From NCBI GenBank assembly GCA_946965045.2, contig OX337239.1, forward strand, positions 1 to 64,000: 64,000 nucleotides of DNA, given 5' to 3'. The translations under genes and the position numbers were made by a program. Position 1 is the stretch's first letter. Each line of letters opens with the position of its first letter. This stretch comes from Epithemia pelagica (taxonomy: Eukaryota > Bacillariophyta > Bacillariophyceae > Surirellales > Surirellaceae). Below, piece after piece: positions 8,763-19,400 of this stretch. The notes beneath the pieces were generated by a model. That model saw only the letters and a program-made list of their open reading frames with translations, was not told the DNA's origin and searched no databases.

Positions 8763-11700
8763 TCATGACGTCGAATTGCTAACGGATTGTTTCAATCTTT
8801 CTTTCATTTCATTACAGCGTTTCTCGAGATTGTCACGGGCACTTTCATTGAATTCGGAAGCCCATTCTTTGATGTTGCGTATGGCCCAGACATTGTCACT
8901 AAAGTTTCTCAAATTACGACTGTCTTCTTGGAGTAAATCTTTTTCAAGTGAAGAATGGAAATATGTTGGGATAGAATCACGGTCTTGAATCATTTCTGGG
9001 TTCTCATCCACTACACCAACAACCTCAACAATATTCCGGAGTGGAACCATGACAATTTCAGCTATTCGATGTAGGTCAAAACGCTTACGCCATTTTTGAA
9101 AGAGAATGGATGATTTCTCGATATCAGCTGTACTCCGTACATATGTTGTTCGGAGAAGGACATGGGTCATCTCGGGTGAAGTTGAAGGTTGACATACCGG
9201 TGATGGTTGCATTTGTATGTGGTCTGTTCGAGTAATGGGTATTTGAATGAAGCATATCGTTTGACATAGGATGGTATCAAATTCTCCGAGAGGTTGGTTG
9301 TATACCTCATCAAGAGGTTTCCTTTTTTTCTTTGGAACTTTAGCCATCACCCAATCTCTCCATGGCCCCTCGCTTTGATAATTCGGATGAGCCCGTATAT
9401 TTCCTATCCTGGGGTCTTCGAACTTAAGTTCTGTGCTCCCGAACAATTCCAGTGTGGTTGAAGTCTCATTTGTTGGATCATCACTCATCCCGTCTATATG
9501 ATGAAAAAAGCGTTTGTAATGTAATCGAAAGAAGTGATTACAAAACTGTGGCAATGTCATGTCATGATTTGTTTTGGAATGGAATTCGATATTCACTGAT
9601 ACCACATCCTCCTCGTGTGGTGCTGCTGTCAATCGCCTGTGTACACTACTCGTCTGGTTTCGGTTTGATCCGTCTTGTTCTTTTCTGGTCGTGCCTGGAA
9701 CTTGAATCGACATACCCAATGGAGACGGAAGATCCTTGTCTATTTCATCTGATGACTGGTCTTGATTATCACCAGAAGTATGTACGTTTGTGTGAGGTAC
9801 TGGAATCAAACATTTTTCTCTGGTCATGGATACTACTATGACCGTTCCACGGCTATTCGAGGTTGATGTGGTAGGGAGTTGGTTTTGGGATCCCTTTTTT
9901 CTCCTTATTTCATAAGGCGACTTCCCTTCCTGGAGAAAGGTGACATGATCTTCTTCAAGACCTGTTGCTTCCTGCAGCATTTCCAAGCTTTGCATCCACC
10001 AGATATTTTCTGCAAGTTGCGACTCAAAAATTCCTTTTCCACGTTTCTGTACCGTTTTTGCATTCAATTTCACAATTTCCTTATGATTACTTTCCTCTGA
10101 CTCCACATCAAGCAGTCGTGCTGGTCCAAAATTCTGAATCTGTTGTATAATGTGTATGAGATTGTGGAATTTTGGTATCATCCACCCGTTGGACATCAAT
10201 TTGCCTTTTTTATCGAGCCTGGGTGCATATCTCCTGATGCCATCCATCAAAATCCGCACTGATTCGAGAGACTTGGATGCTGTTGTTTGTCCTTCTTGTG
10301 AGTCTGGGTCTGTTTCCCAGAATGTATCCATACGAATCCAGCTGTTGAAACACAAAAGAGTCTCGAATAGATGCAGGAAGTCTATGTATGGTTCCCGCTC
10401 ATCAACATCCCAGATAGACCTGTAAGCAACTGGGTCATCATCAAAAACAGTTTCAGCTGTGATATCAATGTCAACACTATCATCATCATCAAGACGTGTA
10501 CGTTCGTACTCTTCATCTGGTGGAGTATCATCCTCATTGTCAGCAATAGGTTCACTTGTCTCTTGCACTTGATCCAAGTCCGCTTGACATGTCTTGTTGG
10601 TGGTTTTGGATGTTTGCTTTGCTTGTCGTTTTTTCCATTCCGCAACCACCTTGTTCCATTTCTTTGCCATATTCTTCGCGAATATAAGGCGACCTCTGGC
10701 AGTGGCACATAGAGCTGCTGAAGCAAACATGATCCCAACCCACTCATTGGCAGTTACTTTTGACAGGTTACTGATCCCGGTCGAGAATGATGTTCCGGGA
10801 TATCCAAGTTTCGATGAATACGAGAATACAGTCTGTCTACTTGCCCGAAAGATTGAATTGTAGACATAATCAAACATGGCCCGTTCAGTTTTTGTCATCA
10901 ACGTGAAAAAGTCAATCATGATGTATCTCATTATCCCAGATTTCAATGTATGAAGAACATCACAACTACTGGCCGAGAAAATCCCATGTTCAGAATTGGT
11001 TCCTTCACCCAGGTAAACCTTGGAAAAACAAAGATCGACTGCATATTGTCCCATGTCATGCAATTGGGTTTTTGCAGCTGACACAAGGGTATTAACCCCT
11101 CCATCTCTGCTATTTTCTTGACTTACTTGCGATGTGCTCAAACAGGTAGGAACAGTCAAAGTCGAAAATGTATCATTGTCTCTCTCTTGGTAATCAACAT
11201 CCTGTTCAGTCAGTTTTTCTCGATTTTCATTAAGACCCAATGCATTCAAGCACATTTTGTATGTACTTGCAGCATTAATATAAGAACATTCATGCCATGG
11301 GTATCTGCTATCCCTTGGTTTAATGTTGCAACACCATGATAGTCTTCCAACACTTGGATGATGCGAGGCATACCGACCTGCAAGGTTATCCTGAGACTTC
11401 CCGTCTCCTTTGACAACAATCATTGGCAATATCAAACGGACAACTTTGATAATCCCATGGAGACGTAGTTTCATCCATAAACCTTCCTGTTTTTGGATAC
11501 TGACAAGACCTTCGAGGATCTTAGTCAATTGAGCATGATAATTTCGGCAAGGAGTCCCTTTATCGAGGATATGTTTTGCCGCTGATGATTTTCTTTCCAT
11601 GTCTGTAATAGTCCCAAGGATGATCTGTCGCCTTGCTTTCCTCATTTGTGTTTCCGTTAGAAAAGATGGCACCATTACAACAGGCTCCGATGTATATCTT

Positions 11701-12620
11701 CCATCCCCTGTTGCATGTGTTTTGTCCATATAACAGACAAGACCAACCACGAAGGCATCTGGATCATCTCTATATTTTTCCACTGTTTTCCGAAATACTT
11801 CTCCGTCTTGTATATTTTGGATATGCTTGTTTGGAACATATGGACGATACGGATCGTCATCATCGAGGATCGTATTTTCTTTCTTGGTTGCATCGGGATC
11901 TTGTAATACACGCTGTAGTTGACTGATCAAATCAAATACTGGTGTTGTTATTGATTTCTCACTCTCTGGTACAACCACACCCTGTTTTTGGGTGAATTCC
12001 ATTGGTACCGGGAAAAATTTGGCCTTGGGATAATTGAAACCTTTGGAAGAAAACTTTTCGATGAACGTTTTCCTCTTTGAATGGTTGTCCAGGAAGAACC
12101 CAGGACCGCATCTTGAGTATGTGTCACTCGACCATGCCAGGATCGAATTGTACAAATATTTGGGGCAACCAGCTTTCCGAAGTAACATCATAAGTGAGAC
12201 CAAGGCTGCATCGTGTTTATGAAGTTTCAATTGCTTCCCATCTCTATCGAGGAACGCAGGAAAATCAACCGGGCACTCCTTGCTGTTGCGCAGAATAATA
12301 TTATCTGTATCACCAGGTACATAGTATGCTTTTGGTGGGTCAGCATGCGGAATAGTGGTTTCATCGTCCATGATATCAATATTCATTGGATCAGCATTCA
12401 TATTACTGGCACAATCATTGTTGTCATCGCCAACATTTGGCCATTTCCTTTGGGTGTTCATTTTCAATTCACAAACTGTTTCGTGACGGCTGATTCCTCT
12501 TGCATCGAAACGTGATTGACAGAAACGACACACTTGAAAGGATATGAAGGACTCCTCTTGTTGGCTTGTATTTGAGCATCTCTTTCGCGACTTCTTTTTT
12601 ACTTTACGACGCTGGCCCAT
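8763..12620 (-). CDS. Large transposase-like protein, CACTA/Plavaka type, 1285 residues
   Basis: A single uninterrupted ORF from ATG at 12,620 to 8763. The N terminus is very basic and carries a C2HC-type zinc motif (C31, C34, H46, C50). Around residue 400 lies VVKGDGKSQDNLAGRY followed by a Cys-containing block, which resembles the first catalytic Asp region of Plavaka/CACTA-like transposases. Around residue 840 lies GWMIPKFHNLIH, then a block with GPARLLDVESEESNHKE and a Gln/Lys-rich helix, matching the conserved C-terminal PKFH...E.NHK pattern of the same group. An acidic linker separates the two parts. The ORF is intact, so the element may be recent. Assignment to the broad group is fairly likely; the exact superfamily needs a profile search. 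The gene is divergent from the three-exon gene at 13,185. Confidence 0.7.
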   Translation of the reverse strand: MGQRRKVKKKSRKRCSNTSQQEESFISFQVCRFCQSRFDARGISRHETVCELKMNTQRKWPNVGDDNNDCASNMNADPMNIDIMDDETTIPHADPPKAYYVPGDTDNIILRNSKECPVDFPAFLDRDGKQLKLHKHDAALVSLMMLLRKAGCPKYLYNSILAWSSDTYSRCGPGFFLDNHSKRKTFIEKFSSKGFNYPKAKFFPVPMEFTQKQGVVVPESEKSITTPVFDLISQLQRVLQDPDATKKENTILDDDDPYRPYVPNKHIQNIQDGEVFRKTVEKYRDDPDAFVVGLVCYMDKTHATGDGRYTSEPVVMVPSFLTETQMRKARRQIILGTITDMERKSSAAKHILDKGTPCRNYHAQLTKILEGLVSIQKQEGLWMKLRLHGIIKVVRLILPMIVVKGDGKSQDNLAGRYASHHPSVGRLSWCCNIKPRDSRYPWHECSYINAASTYKMCLNALGLNENREKLTEQDVDYQERDNDTFSTLTVPTCLSTSQVSQENSRDGGVNTLVSAAKTQLHDMGQYAVDLCFSKVYLGEGTNSEHGIFSASSCDVLHTLKSGIMRYIMIDFFTLMTKTERAMFDYVYNSIFRASRQTVFSYSSKLGYPGTSFSTGISNLSKVTANEWVGIMFASAALCATARGRLIFAKNMAKKWNKVVAEWKKRQAKQTSKTTNKTCQADLDQVQETSEPIADNEDDTPPDEEYERTRLDDDDSVDIDITAETVFDDDPVAYRSIWDVDEREPYIDFLHLFETLLCFNSWIRMDTFWETDPDSQEGQTTASKSLESVRILMDGIRRYAPRLDKKGKLMSNGWMIPKFHNLIHIIQQIQNFGPARLLDVESEESNHKEIVKLNAKTVQKRGKGIFESQLAENIWWMQSLEMLQEATGLEEDHVTFLQEGKSPYEIRRKKGSQNQLPTTSTSNSRGTVIVVSMTREKCLIPVPHTNVHTSGDNQDQSSDEIDKDLPSPLGMSIQVPGTTRKEQDGSNRNQTSSVHRRLTAAPHEEDVVSVNIEFHSKTNHDMTLPQFCNHFFRLHYKRFFHHIDGMSDDPTNETSTTLELFGSTELKFEDPRIGNIRAHPNYQSEGPWRDWVMAKVPKKKRKPLDEVYNQPLGEFDTILCQTICFIQIPITRTDHIQMQPSPVCQPSTSPEMTHVLLRTTYVRSTADIEKSSILFQKWRKRFDLHRIAEIVMVPLRNIVEVVGVVDENPEMIQDRDSIPTYFHSSLEKDLLQEDSRNLRNFSDNVWAIRNIKEWASEFNESARDNLEKRCNEMKERLKQSVSNSTS

Positions 12621-13184
12621 GATGGTACGATGCTGGTGGTTTTAGATTTTGGTTTGTAATGAAAAATGCTCTGTAATCGATTTCTGCAAATTGAGACATC
12701 GGTGGTCAATCTTGTGGCATATATCAGAATTTCTCCGCATTGGGTGGATCGGCCGACGTTGGTGCATAAAAGCGACTGAAAATCGCTTATGTACATGAAC
12801 GGATCATAATATTTTCAAACGGTCGTGTGTATTTACTTAATCCAATCCAGCCTGCCGGGTTAGATACCAACGGTGATAGCAGCGATTGGAATTCAAACAC
12901 TGTGTCAATGCCGAGGATACCGACACTGTCGACATTAGAAAGGAAATGACAATCATTCAAACCCATGCACCAATGTTCCATCTGACAAGTATGATGTACT
13001 TGAAACCACCTATGCTCATCTTCATACATTCTCTAAAGGACCATCGTTCAAACACGGAGTTTATGATTCAAACATGGAGCATTCCAGCGTTTGAATTTGA
13101 ATGGTTGTCCATCAGAGGTCTTGTTGTCACCCTGCTCTTGTTCACATCCTTGTCATAAATCAGACGAAGCATCCAAGATAAACG
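12621..13184. promoter_or_regulatory. Shared upstream region between divergent element genes
   Basis: 564 bases separate the ATGs of two divergent genes (12,620 minus and 13,185 plus), so both promoters must lie here. It contains a short repeat of TTCAAACAYGGAG near 13,048-13,080 and no coding potential. No sharp core promoter motif stands out. Confidence 0.5.
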
Positions 13185-15177
13185 ATGGCAGGAGTCACCA
13201 CCAGAAATGCAGCTCCAACGAGGCGTCGACCCTTAGCAGTCCGAAATGCAAACTATGGAAGTAATCAGAAAGAGGTTGAACGACAACGAAGAAGCATCTT
13301 GGCAGCAGTGGCAACAAGAAATAAAGAGAATCTTCCTAACAAGGACGGGACAATTACAAACAAAGATGCTCTTATTGCAGCAGCCAATGGAGGTTTAGTA
13401 CTCCAAGAAGATAGTTCTGATGACGAGGAAGAAGAGGAACAGATCTCGATGAACAACGATCAAGCACAAGCACAAGAAGGCACAACTGTGGAAGGGAGTG
13501 GTAATCTTTTGGAGCAGGCAACAAATTCAGAAAGAGATGGAGCCGATGTGACTTCAGCAGATGATAGCAATAATGAACAGGGTGGGCTGAGAACACAACC
13601 ATCATCTGGTTTTGCGCAACCAACAAACACGGCAGTTAATAACATGGAGGAGGACGACGTCGGTGTAAATATTCTCACTGGACCTGAAATGCAACGAGCA
13701 TTGCAGAATATGAGCAATGGACCCAGTGAGTATGATGGAGATGATTTTGATCCTAATGAGAGACATTTTCCTGCTGGAGGACTTGTCAGTAAGTTGTTAG
13801 ATGCACAAAATAGAGGAGGACAATTTGTCGGTGAGACGGCTCTAATGACGGGGGTGTTTGTGGGTTGAATGCATCAGGTGATACCTTTGCTAACGACGTT
13901 TCTTCCCTTTCGGATATGTCGTCATCTTCATCATCTACTTTGCTAACAACAGGGCCTGATCAGGCGATGGAAACTCTTCTACAAGACGATATTCAAAATC
14001 AGTTGGCACAGGAAACACAGACAACAACAGTACACCATAATCAATCATCTTGCCCGACAAGTACGATTGTAACATCCACTACACACAAAGGTTCTGTCGA
14101 AAAGGACAAGAATAAGAAGCAAAAGCCGAAGAAAAAGCCTGAGGTGGTATCGGAGAAGTTCTTTGATACATTTGTTCGGAAGGTGGCATGGCGTTATGTC
14201 AAGTATTTCTCCATGTCCGAAGATACTAAGGCAGATCCGAATGGTCTTTGGGGGAAGTATGGCAAAACATATTTTACTGAGCACTATTTCAAAGGCAAAG
14301 GCATTACGGATGCAAAACAACAAGAGGAGTGGTGGATTGAACATTCACCTTATATGCTTGACAAGTTCCGAAGCAAACGATCAAATGTTCTGGCTTCCAT
14401 GCGAAAAGCATTTATAAGTAAGTGTCAATCGAAGAGTGAATGTGTTGGTTCATCATGTCGTCTTCTCATAAAGAGATGTGAGATAATTTGTTGCTGAATC
14501 TAGAACATGTGGGTCTTGATCTATGGCGTGACAGTAATTTCCAGCGGAGGTATCCATGCCTTTTGAACGACTGTGAAGACTTTGGGCCAATGCCTACCCT
14601 GGAAGAATTTCTGTTATTGAGAGGAGAGAAGTGTGACAACTATGCCTATTCATATCTCTTGCAATTGTTTGGTCCATGTGTCTATGGTGAGAATATGCAT
14701 AAAACCGTGATTGATTTCAATTTTGGTGACCACACTGAGCAGCAGGGAAAGGAACATTGCAAAAAGGCCTTGAAGTTATTCACTTCAAGTGACGAGGCAT
14801 TCATATTGACCATCCTTGTGGATTGCTGGGATGTGTGGACTCACATGGGCAAGACCACTTTCAAGGCGAAACTATTTGAATTAAATCCAAGGTGGTACAA
14901 TGAAAATGGTGTTGATCAAATGATTGATACATCCTCAGCAAGGTATCCTCGCTTCAAATATTCAGGCAGTTGGAACTCAAGTCGATGTATGAATGAGGAT
15001 GGTATGGACTATTTTGAGGATATGGAAGAGAAAATCGCTCGTGAAGACAGAGCAGGCGACCGCGGTATCTGGTTCATGATGTTTCTCAATGGGCAATATC
15101 GCTCTCGAATGGGGTATGCAGATGATGATGCTGTGACAAGGCCTTCTAAAAGGCCACGAAAACGGTCGTGGCAGTGA
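13185..15177 (+). CDS. Three-exon gene, 605-residue element-associated protein
   Basis: Three neighbouring ORFs join in frame through two short introns. Exon 1 is 13,185-13,788, exon 2 is 13,878-14,417 and exon 3 is 14,504-15,177. The introns (89 and 86 bp) begin GTAAGT and end CAG and TAG, and both are phase 1. Without splicing each ORF runs into junk residues and a stop just past the donor. The product begins MAGVTTRNAAPTRRRP, has long acidic and Ser/Thr/Gln-rich stretches, and a Lys-rich patch (KNKKQKPKKKPE). It ends in an aromatic-rich domain (KFFDTFVRKVAWRYVKYF, LWGKYGKTYF) with a basic tail (KRPRKRSW). It is divergent from the transposase and probably part of the same element. Function unrecognised; the nuclear character is inferred from composition. 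Confidence 0.65.
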
Positions 15178-15660
15178 TTGATCAGAGTGACAATTGGTTT
15201 CATTTCATATACTACTCCTATATAGCTACATGTATTGTGTTCCATTCATTCGCTGGTTGTTAGTGGGAGTGTGTGCATGGTGTTAGTTAAATGCACTGTG
15301 TTCAACTTGCTTGCACTTGATGCTGGAGTAATGCGCATGATGGTGATGTGACACAATCAAGGATGAGTGCATACATAGGAGGGTATGTGATGACTGTTGG
15401 TTCTTGACTGTGCATGAAGGTGGAGGGATGTGATGACTATTGGTTCTTGACTGTGCATGGTGTTGAAGTTGGTGAAATGTGGGTCATGCGCTTGCTGGTT
15501 CTGGAAAGCACATTTTTAGTAATAACGTGAGGAAGGGCCATGCGCATGTTCTTGTAGGTGTGCGCATGTTCTTGTAGGTGTGCGCATGTTCTTGTAGGTG
15601 TGCGCATGTTCTTGTAGGTGTGCGCGTGTCCTGCGCGCGGATGATTCTAGTAGGATGCGC
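15178..15660. repeat. Non-coding flank with TGCGCA motifs and a 4 x 20 bp tandem repeat
   Basis: No gene is seen. Four perfect copies of TGCGCATGTTCTTGTAGGTG lie at 15,541-15,620, followed by TGCGCGTGTCCTGCGCGCGG. A looser direct repeat containing TTCTTGACTGTGCATG occurs near 15,402 and 15,445. The TGCGCA motifs mirror those at 3040-3320. Confidence 0.7.
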
Positions 15661-15666
15661 TTAGGG

Positions 15667-16077
15667 GTGCTTTCTTATCGATAATTAAACCGCCATAAAC
15701 TGGCGTACCGTTCCTTCCTTAGATGCAAGGGACTGTTTTCTTGCAACAAGGAGTCGGTTGTCAGTTGCTGAGACACAGACTCCATGTTGATTTAGATGCC
15801 GCTGCATGGACCAAAGACTTTCTCCGAATGATTTCTTGCATATGCCGCATCCCATACCAAAGGGTGTCACAATGGTAGCATCTAAACATGACAAGCCAAT
15901 GCCCTGATCGGAACGGATCTTCTTCACAGGCCGTCTCCGGGATGGAGATGGCGTTCCAGGCCCATTGTTGGTAGCCATTGCTGGTTTCCTCGTGTGCATG
16001 GAACAGAGGAAGAGACATAACCAGCCGACTCTCAAGCAAAAGCAAGGATGGGCCTCTTTGCAAGAGTCATAATTCAT
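15667..16077 (-). pseudogene. N-terminal fragment of a divergent recombinase-helicase gene
   Basis: The ORF 15,685-15,978 starts MATNNGPGTPSPSRRRP, matching MASPSNNGPGTPSPSRRRP of the long copy, and contains the same C2H2 finger (CGICKKSFG...MQRHLNQH). An upstream in-frame ATG at 16,077 adds 33 residues that do not match the family, so 15,978 is the better start. After about 85 residues similarity fades and a TAA closes the frame, about 20 bases before the TTAGGG junction at 15,661. It is a broken, truncated copy of a subfamily distinct from the other fragments. Confidence 0.7.
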
Positions 16078-16471
16078 GAAACAACAATGACCTTTTGTTG
16101 GGCCAATTGAGGTTTTCAGGTGAAGATGTTGGGCCTATTGAGGTTTTCAGGTGAAAATGTTTGGCGCGAAGGGGCACGCAGGCAAGCTTTTCGCGCCAAA
16201 AGAACGGGGGAACAACTAAGAGTGCGGTAATGGTTGGTAATGAATGAAATTCATGACTCATATTGAATATGAGTGCTTAGAAATTAGACTTGAGCGGGGC
16301 ATAGACATTCTGTGCTCATCTGCACAAGGGGCAGTGCTCTTTTGCAACAAAAGGCATATATATCAGTGCTCATATGCACAGATACTATAGCCCCTTGTGC
16401 TCATATGCACACGTTCAAATCCTACGGTGTCTAGTACTAAAGACACCCAAAAAAGGCAAATATCCTTAGGG
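16078..16471 (-). repeat. 5' terminal region of a recombinase-helicase element
   Basis: This is the region upstream of the gene fragment at 15,978 in gene orientation. It contains repeats of GCTCATATGCAC / GCTCTTTTGCAACA near the end and terminates, on the plus strand, as AAATATCCTTAGGG. Bases from about 16,123 to 16,471 recur at 22,424-22,761 with the same end but different sequence beyond it, which fixes the element terminus at CCTTAGGG (CCCTAAGG in gene orientation). Confidence 0.7.
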
Positions 16472-19400
16472 ACAATTTGACAACGAATGAGACTGGTACC
16501 CTGGTCTCTCATGATAATCGAGACACTTGTAGCAAATCCTGCCTTTGTAATGGTTAGTCAAGAAATCACTGAACCAACAGTCCCTTCGAAAATGGTCTCC
16601 CCCACAATTGAAACAACCCTTCGTCAAACAGGCATCACCTTGGCATTCTCTCCGACCACACACAAGACATCGTTCCTTCAAAGTCATTAAGACAAGCATA
16701 GCATCATTTACTTGCGTAGTACAAATCTCTTCCTTTTGTTTGGCTTGGCTTCCAACTACTTTTACAGGGATCATTTTTTGCCTTCCAATACATACATCAC
16801 ATACGTTGCACTGTTCGTACGTCGAGCCAAATTTGCCAGCCAAAGATACAACCCGACACTTCCCTCTCTCAGTATCCCAGTCCACAAGACCTTTTATGGT
16901 TCCAATTTGCATGTAATCTTGTTCGTTACTGGTATCAATAACACCAAGCTCTCTCAACCGATGGAAGTTCATCATATCCTCCTTCTCCATTGCCGCTTGT
17001 CGTGTTGATGATAATTTGTTTGCAAATATCACAAAGGATGAAGTCCCAGTACGTTGTTTGGGACGAAGTCTTCCCAGTGCTTGAACCACAGACATCAAGG
17101 AAAACAAATGGCCAACCACGACCACACAATGGCACTTTGGATTCTCGTTGCCCACCAATGCCACTGTTGAAGAAACTAGAATTGATATGGCTGAAGCCGA
17201 CCATCTCTTGGCAATATCACGTTGCTTGCTCGTTGTTGTCTCCGATGTTACGAACTCCACGGGACCAAGGGACATTTCTTCCAAACTTGCAACAACATCC
17301 ATCCCAAGCTGCTTAGAAGCAACAATGACATGAATCCCATGTCCCAATCGAGCAAAAGAGTTCATGGTGGATTGAATAAAATCTTTGAATTTGTAACGAA
17401 TAGCGACATCAACCACTACCGAGAACCGAAAACCAGATGGGAAGGAACCCAAAACCCTGTCGGAGTGCGAGATTGTCATGTCATCCAAGGTCCCCTTAGA
17501 TAAGGCCAAATATTTCATTAATGGGGGAAGAAATCTCCGTGGCAAAGAACCACTCAAGGTCATAATGGGCACTTCATATTTTGCCAACCGAGGCAAACAT
17601 TCCAATCGTGTACGAAACCCAATTTCTGAGTAAATAGTGTGAATCTCATCCACAATGATCCTTCCCAGCTTTCCCGCCGTCACCCACTCTTTTAGAATGA
17701 ACGAGTGATTTCGTTCCAACACCCAAATCGCATCCAAGCTCATGAAGACGACATCGGGAAGGTTCTTCATGTCAGAAATGACATCTGGTAATTCACCCAA
17801 TGAGAAATCAGATGCTGTCAAAGTCACTGATCTGACATCAACTTTAGTCTGTTTCGCTGTAGATATCATACTCTCGTCATGATATCCCGCCAGGAATTTA
17901 TAGGGAACAATGACTAGTGTTGTCTGTTGTTTGGTTCCATACAACCTCACCCCGGTTGTTGGCAAAATCCATGACATTGATTTACCCCCTCCACACGGCA
18001 AGCCAAAGTGACCATGTCTCTCATATTCCGAGCAAGTGTAGTGCAACATGTCCCGCTGCTGGTCGCAAGTGTAATTGGCAGCAGGCCCAAATAGTTTATG
18101 TAATGTGAGTAGTATCTGTTCGTCACTGAGTCCCTTCGCAATGACTGTCTCTTTCTGAACCAATTTTTCTCCCAAAGCCTTGTGGTATATCATGAACAAC
18201 TCCTCTTTCGTGTTTCCGGATAGAGATCCATAATGATCTCTATGGGTCCAATAACTATGACCCGACTGCTCTGCGACCATCTGAGTTGTATGCTGGTTAT
18301 GTATTGCTGTCTCATCCACCTGGGGAAAAAGTACATTGGACACAGATGTCCACAAATGCCTGATTTGTGTACAGTCCGGGCGATCCTCAAACCCAAAGAT
18401 GGTTGCCACAGCATCACCCATGTAGAATGCCCGATTATTTCTCACAGGAACAAGGCAACCAAGAGATTCATGGCAAAGTTCACATAGCACTCGAAAGACC
18501 ATGTATGCTCGACTCAAGGTCATGCAAAGTTTGTGCTCAATCAAATTTTTACCTTTGTGGTGAACACTGAACGCTTTTTCACTGTGTGAGTAGTAATACA
18601 CACAGCCTCCATGCCACCGCACGTCAGAAAACAGGCTACGAGAAATTTCAGTGTATCGCATGGACCCCAAACCTGTTCCATGAAATGCCAATTCCAAATA
18701 GGAGGCAAGGACATCAATGTCGCAGAGATCATAGTCGTCCTGAAGAACAATATCCTCTTGGGAGTAATTATTGTGACCCGATGCCAAAGTCATTGTTGTC
18801 TTGCCCATAGAACTCCAACACACGAACAGTGGATATCGTCGATTCAGTAGATTCACCCAACGATTACCCTTGATCACCTTGCAAAGTGAAGCAACCAACT
18901 TGTCAAAGATGATCGGAATGACGTTCGACCATTTTTGAAACTTGAACATAAAACCATCAACAAGTATATCGTAGTTGTCTTGAATGGACACTTTCCGTGA
19001 AGACGGTGTGAGCGACTCTCTCTCCCGCATACGCCGAATCGTACTTGCCAAAAAATTGACTGTGATGGAGTTTTGAACATTTTCCACCAGCCGAGAAGCT
19101 TTCTCATGGTAGCCCCGTCCCATGAAGTATATCATTGAGCAAATACTGGCCCGAAGCATGGCCAAAATGGCTGACAGCATTGTCGCAATGTAGGAGGGAC
19201 TCCAAACAGAAAGTGTCTCTGAACCTTCTTGCCCCCGGACAACTCTCCCCGCGCAGTAGGTCATGACTGTGGTATGATGCTGAACAGAATCCACTGTTTC
19301 TAAACACAGCTTTGCCAGTAAAGAGGGAATATCTCTAGTGAGTGGCAGAAGTTTGTGGTTGCTTTGACACAGGAACGAGAGCAATTTCTTGAACTCGGGG

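Larger units (their letters stand above)
2943..15660. mobile_element. Putative multi-gene CACTA/Plavaka-like DNA transposon segment
   Basis: This 12.7-kb segment sits between two TTAGGG junctions (2937-2942 and 15,661-15,666). It holds a large transposase-like gene (minus strand), a convergent pair of Cys-rich paralogues, a 364-residue ORF and a three-exon gene. Both flanks are rich in the hexamer TGCGCA: about seven sites or close variants at 3040-3320, and single sites plus a 4 x 20 bp array at 15,320-15,660. Subterminal motif clusters of this kind are typical of CACTA-type elements. I could not find convincing terminal inverted repeats, so the exact ends are uncertain. If the segment was inserted between the two flanks, the flanking CTTAGGG on both sides could be a target-site duplication, but it could equally be the general junction motif of this region. 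Confidence 0.45.

Noticed and set aside
13185-15177. Three separate overlapping genes
   Set aside because: The ORFs join in frame through two GTAAGT...AG introns of 86-89 bp, and each ORF ends in an unrelated tail beyond the splice site.
15541-15620. CRISPR-like array
   Set aside because: The four 20-bp units are contiguous with no spacers, and the genome is eukaryotic.
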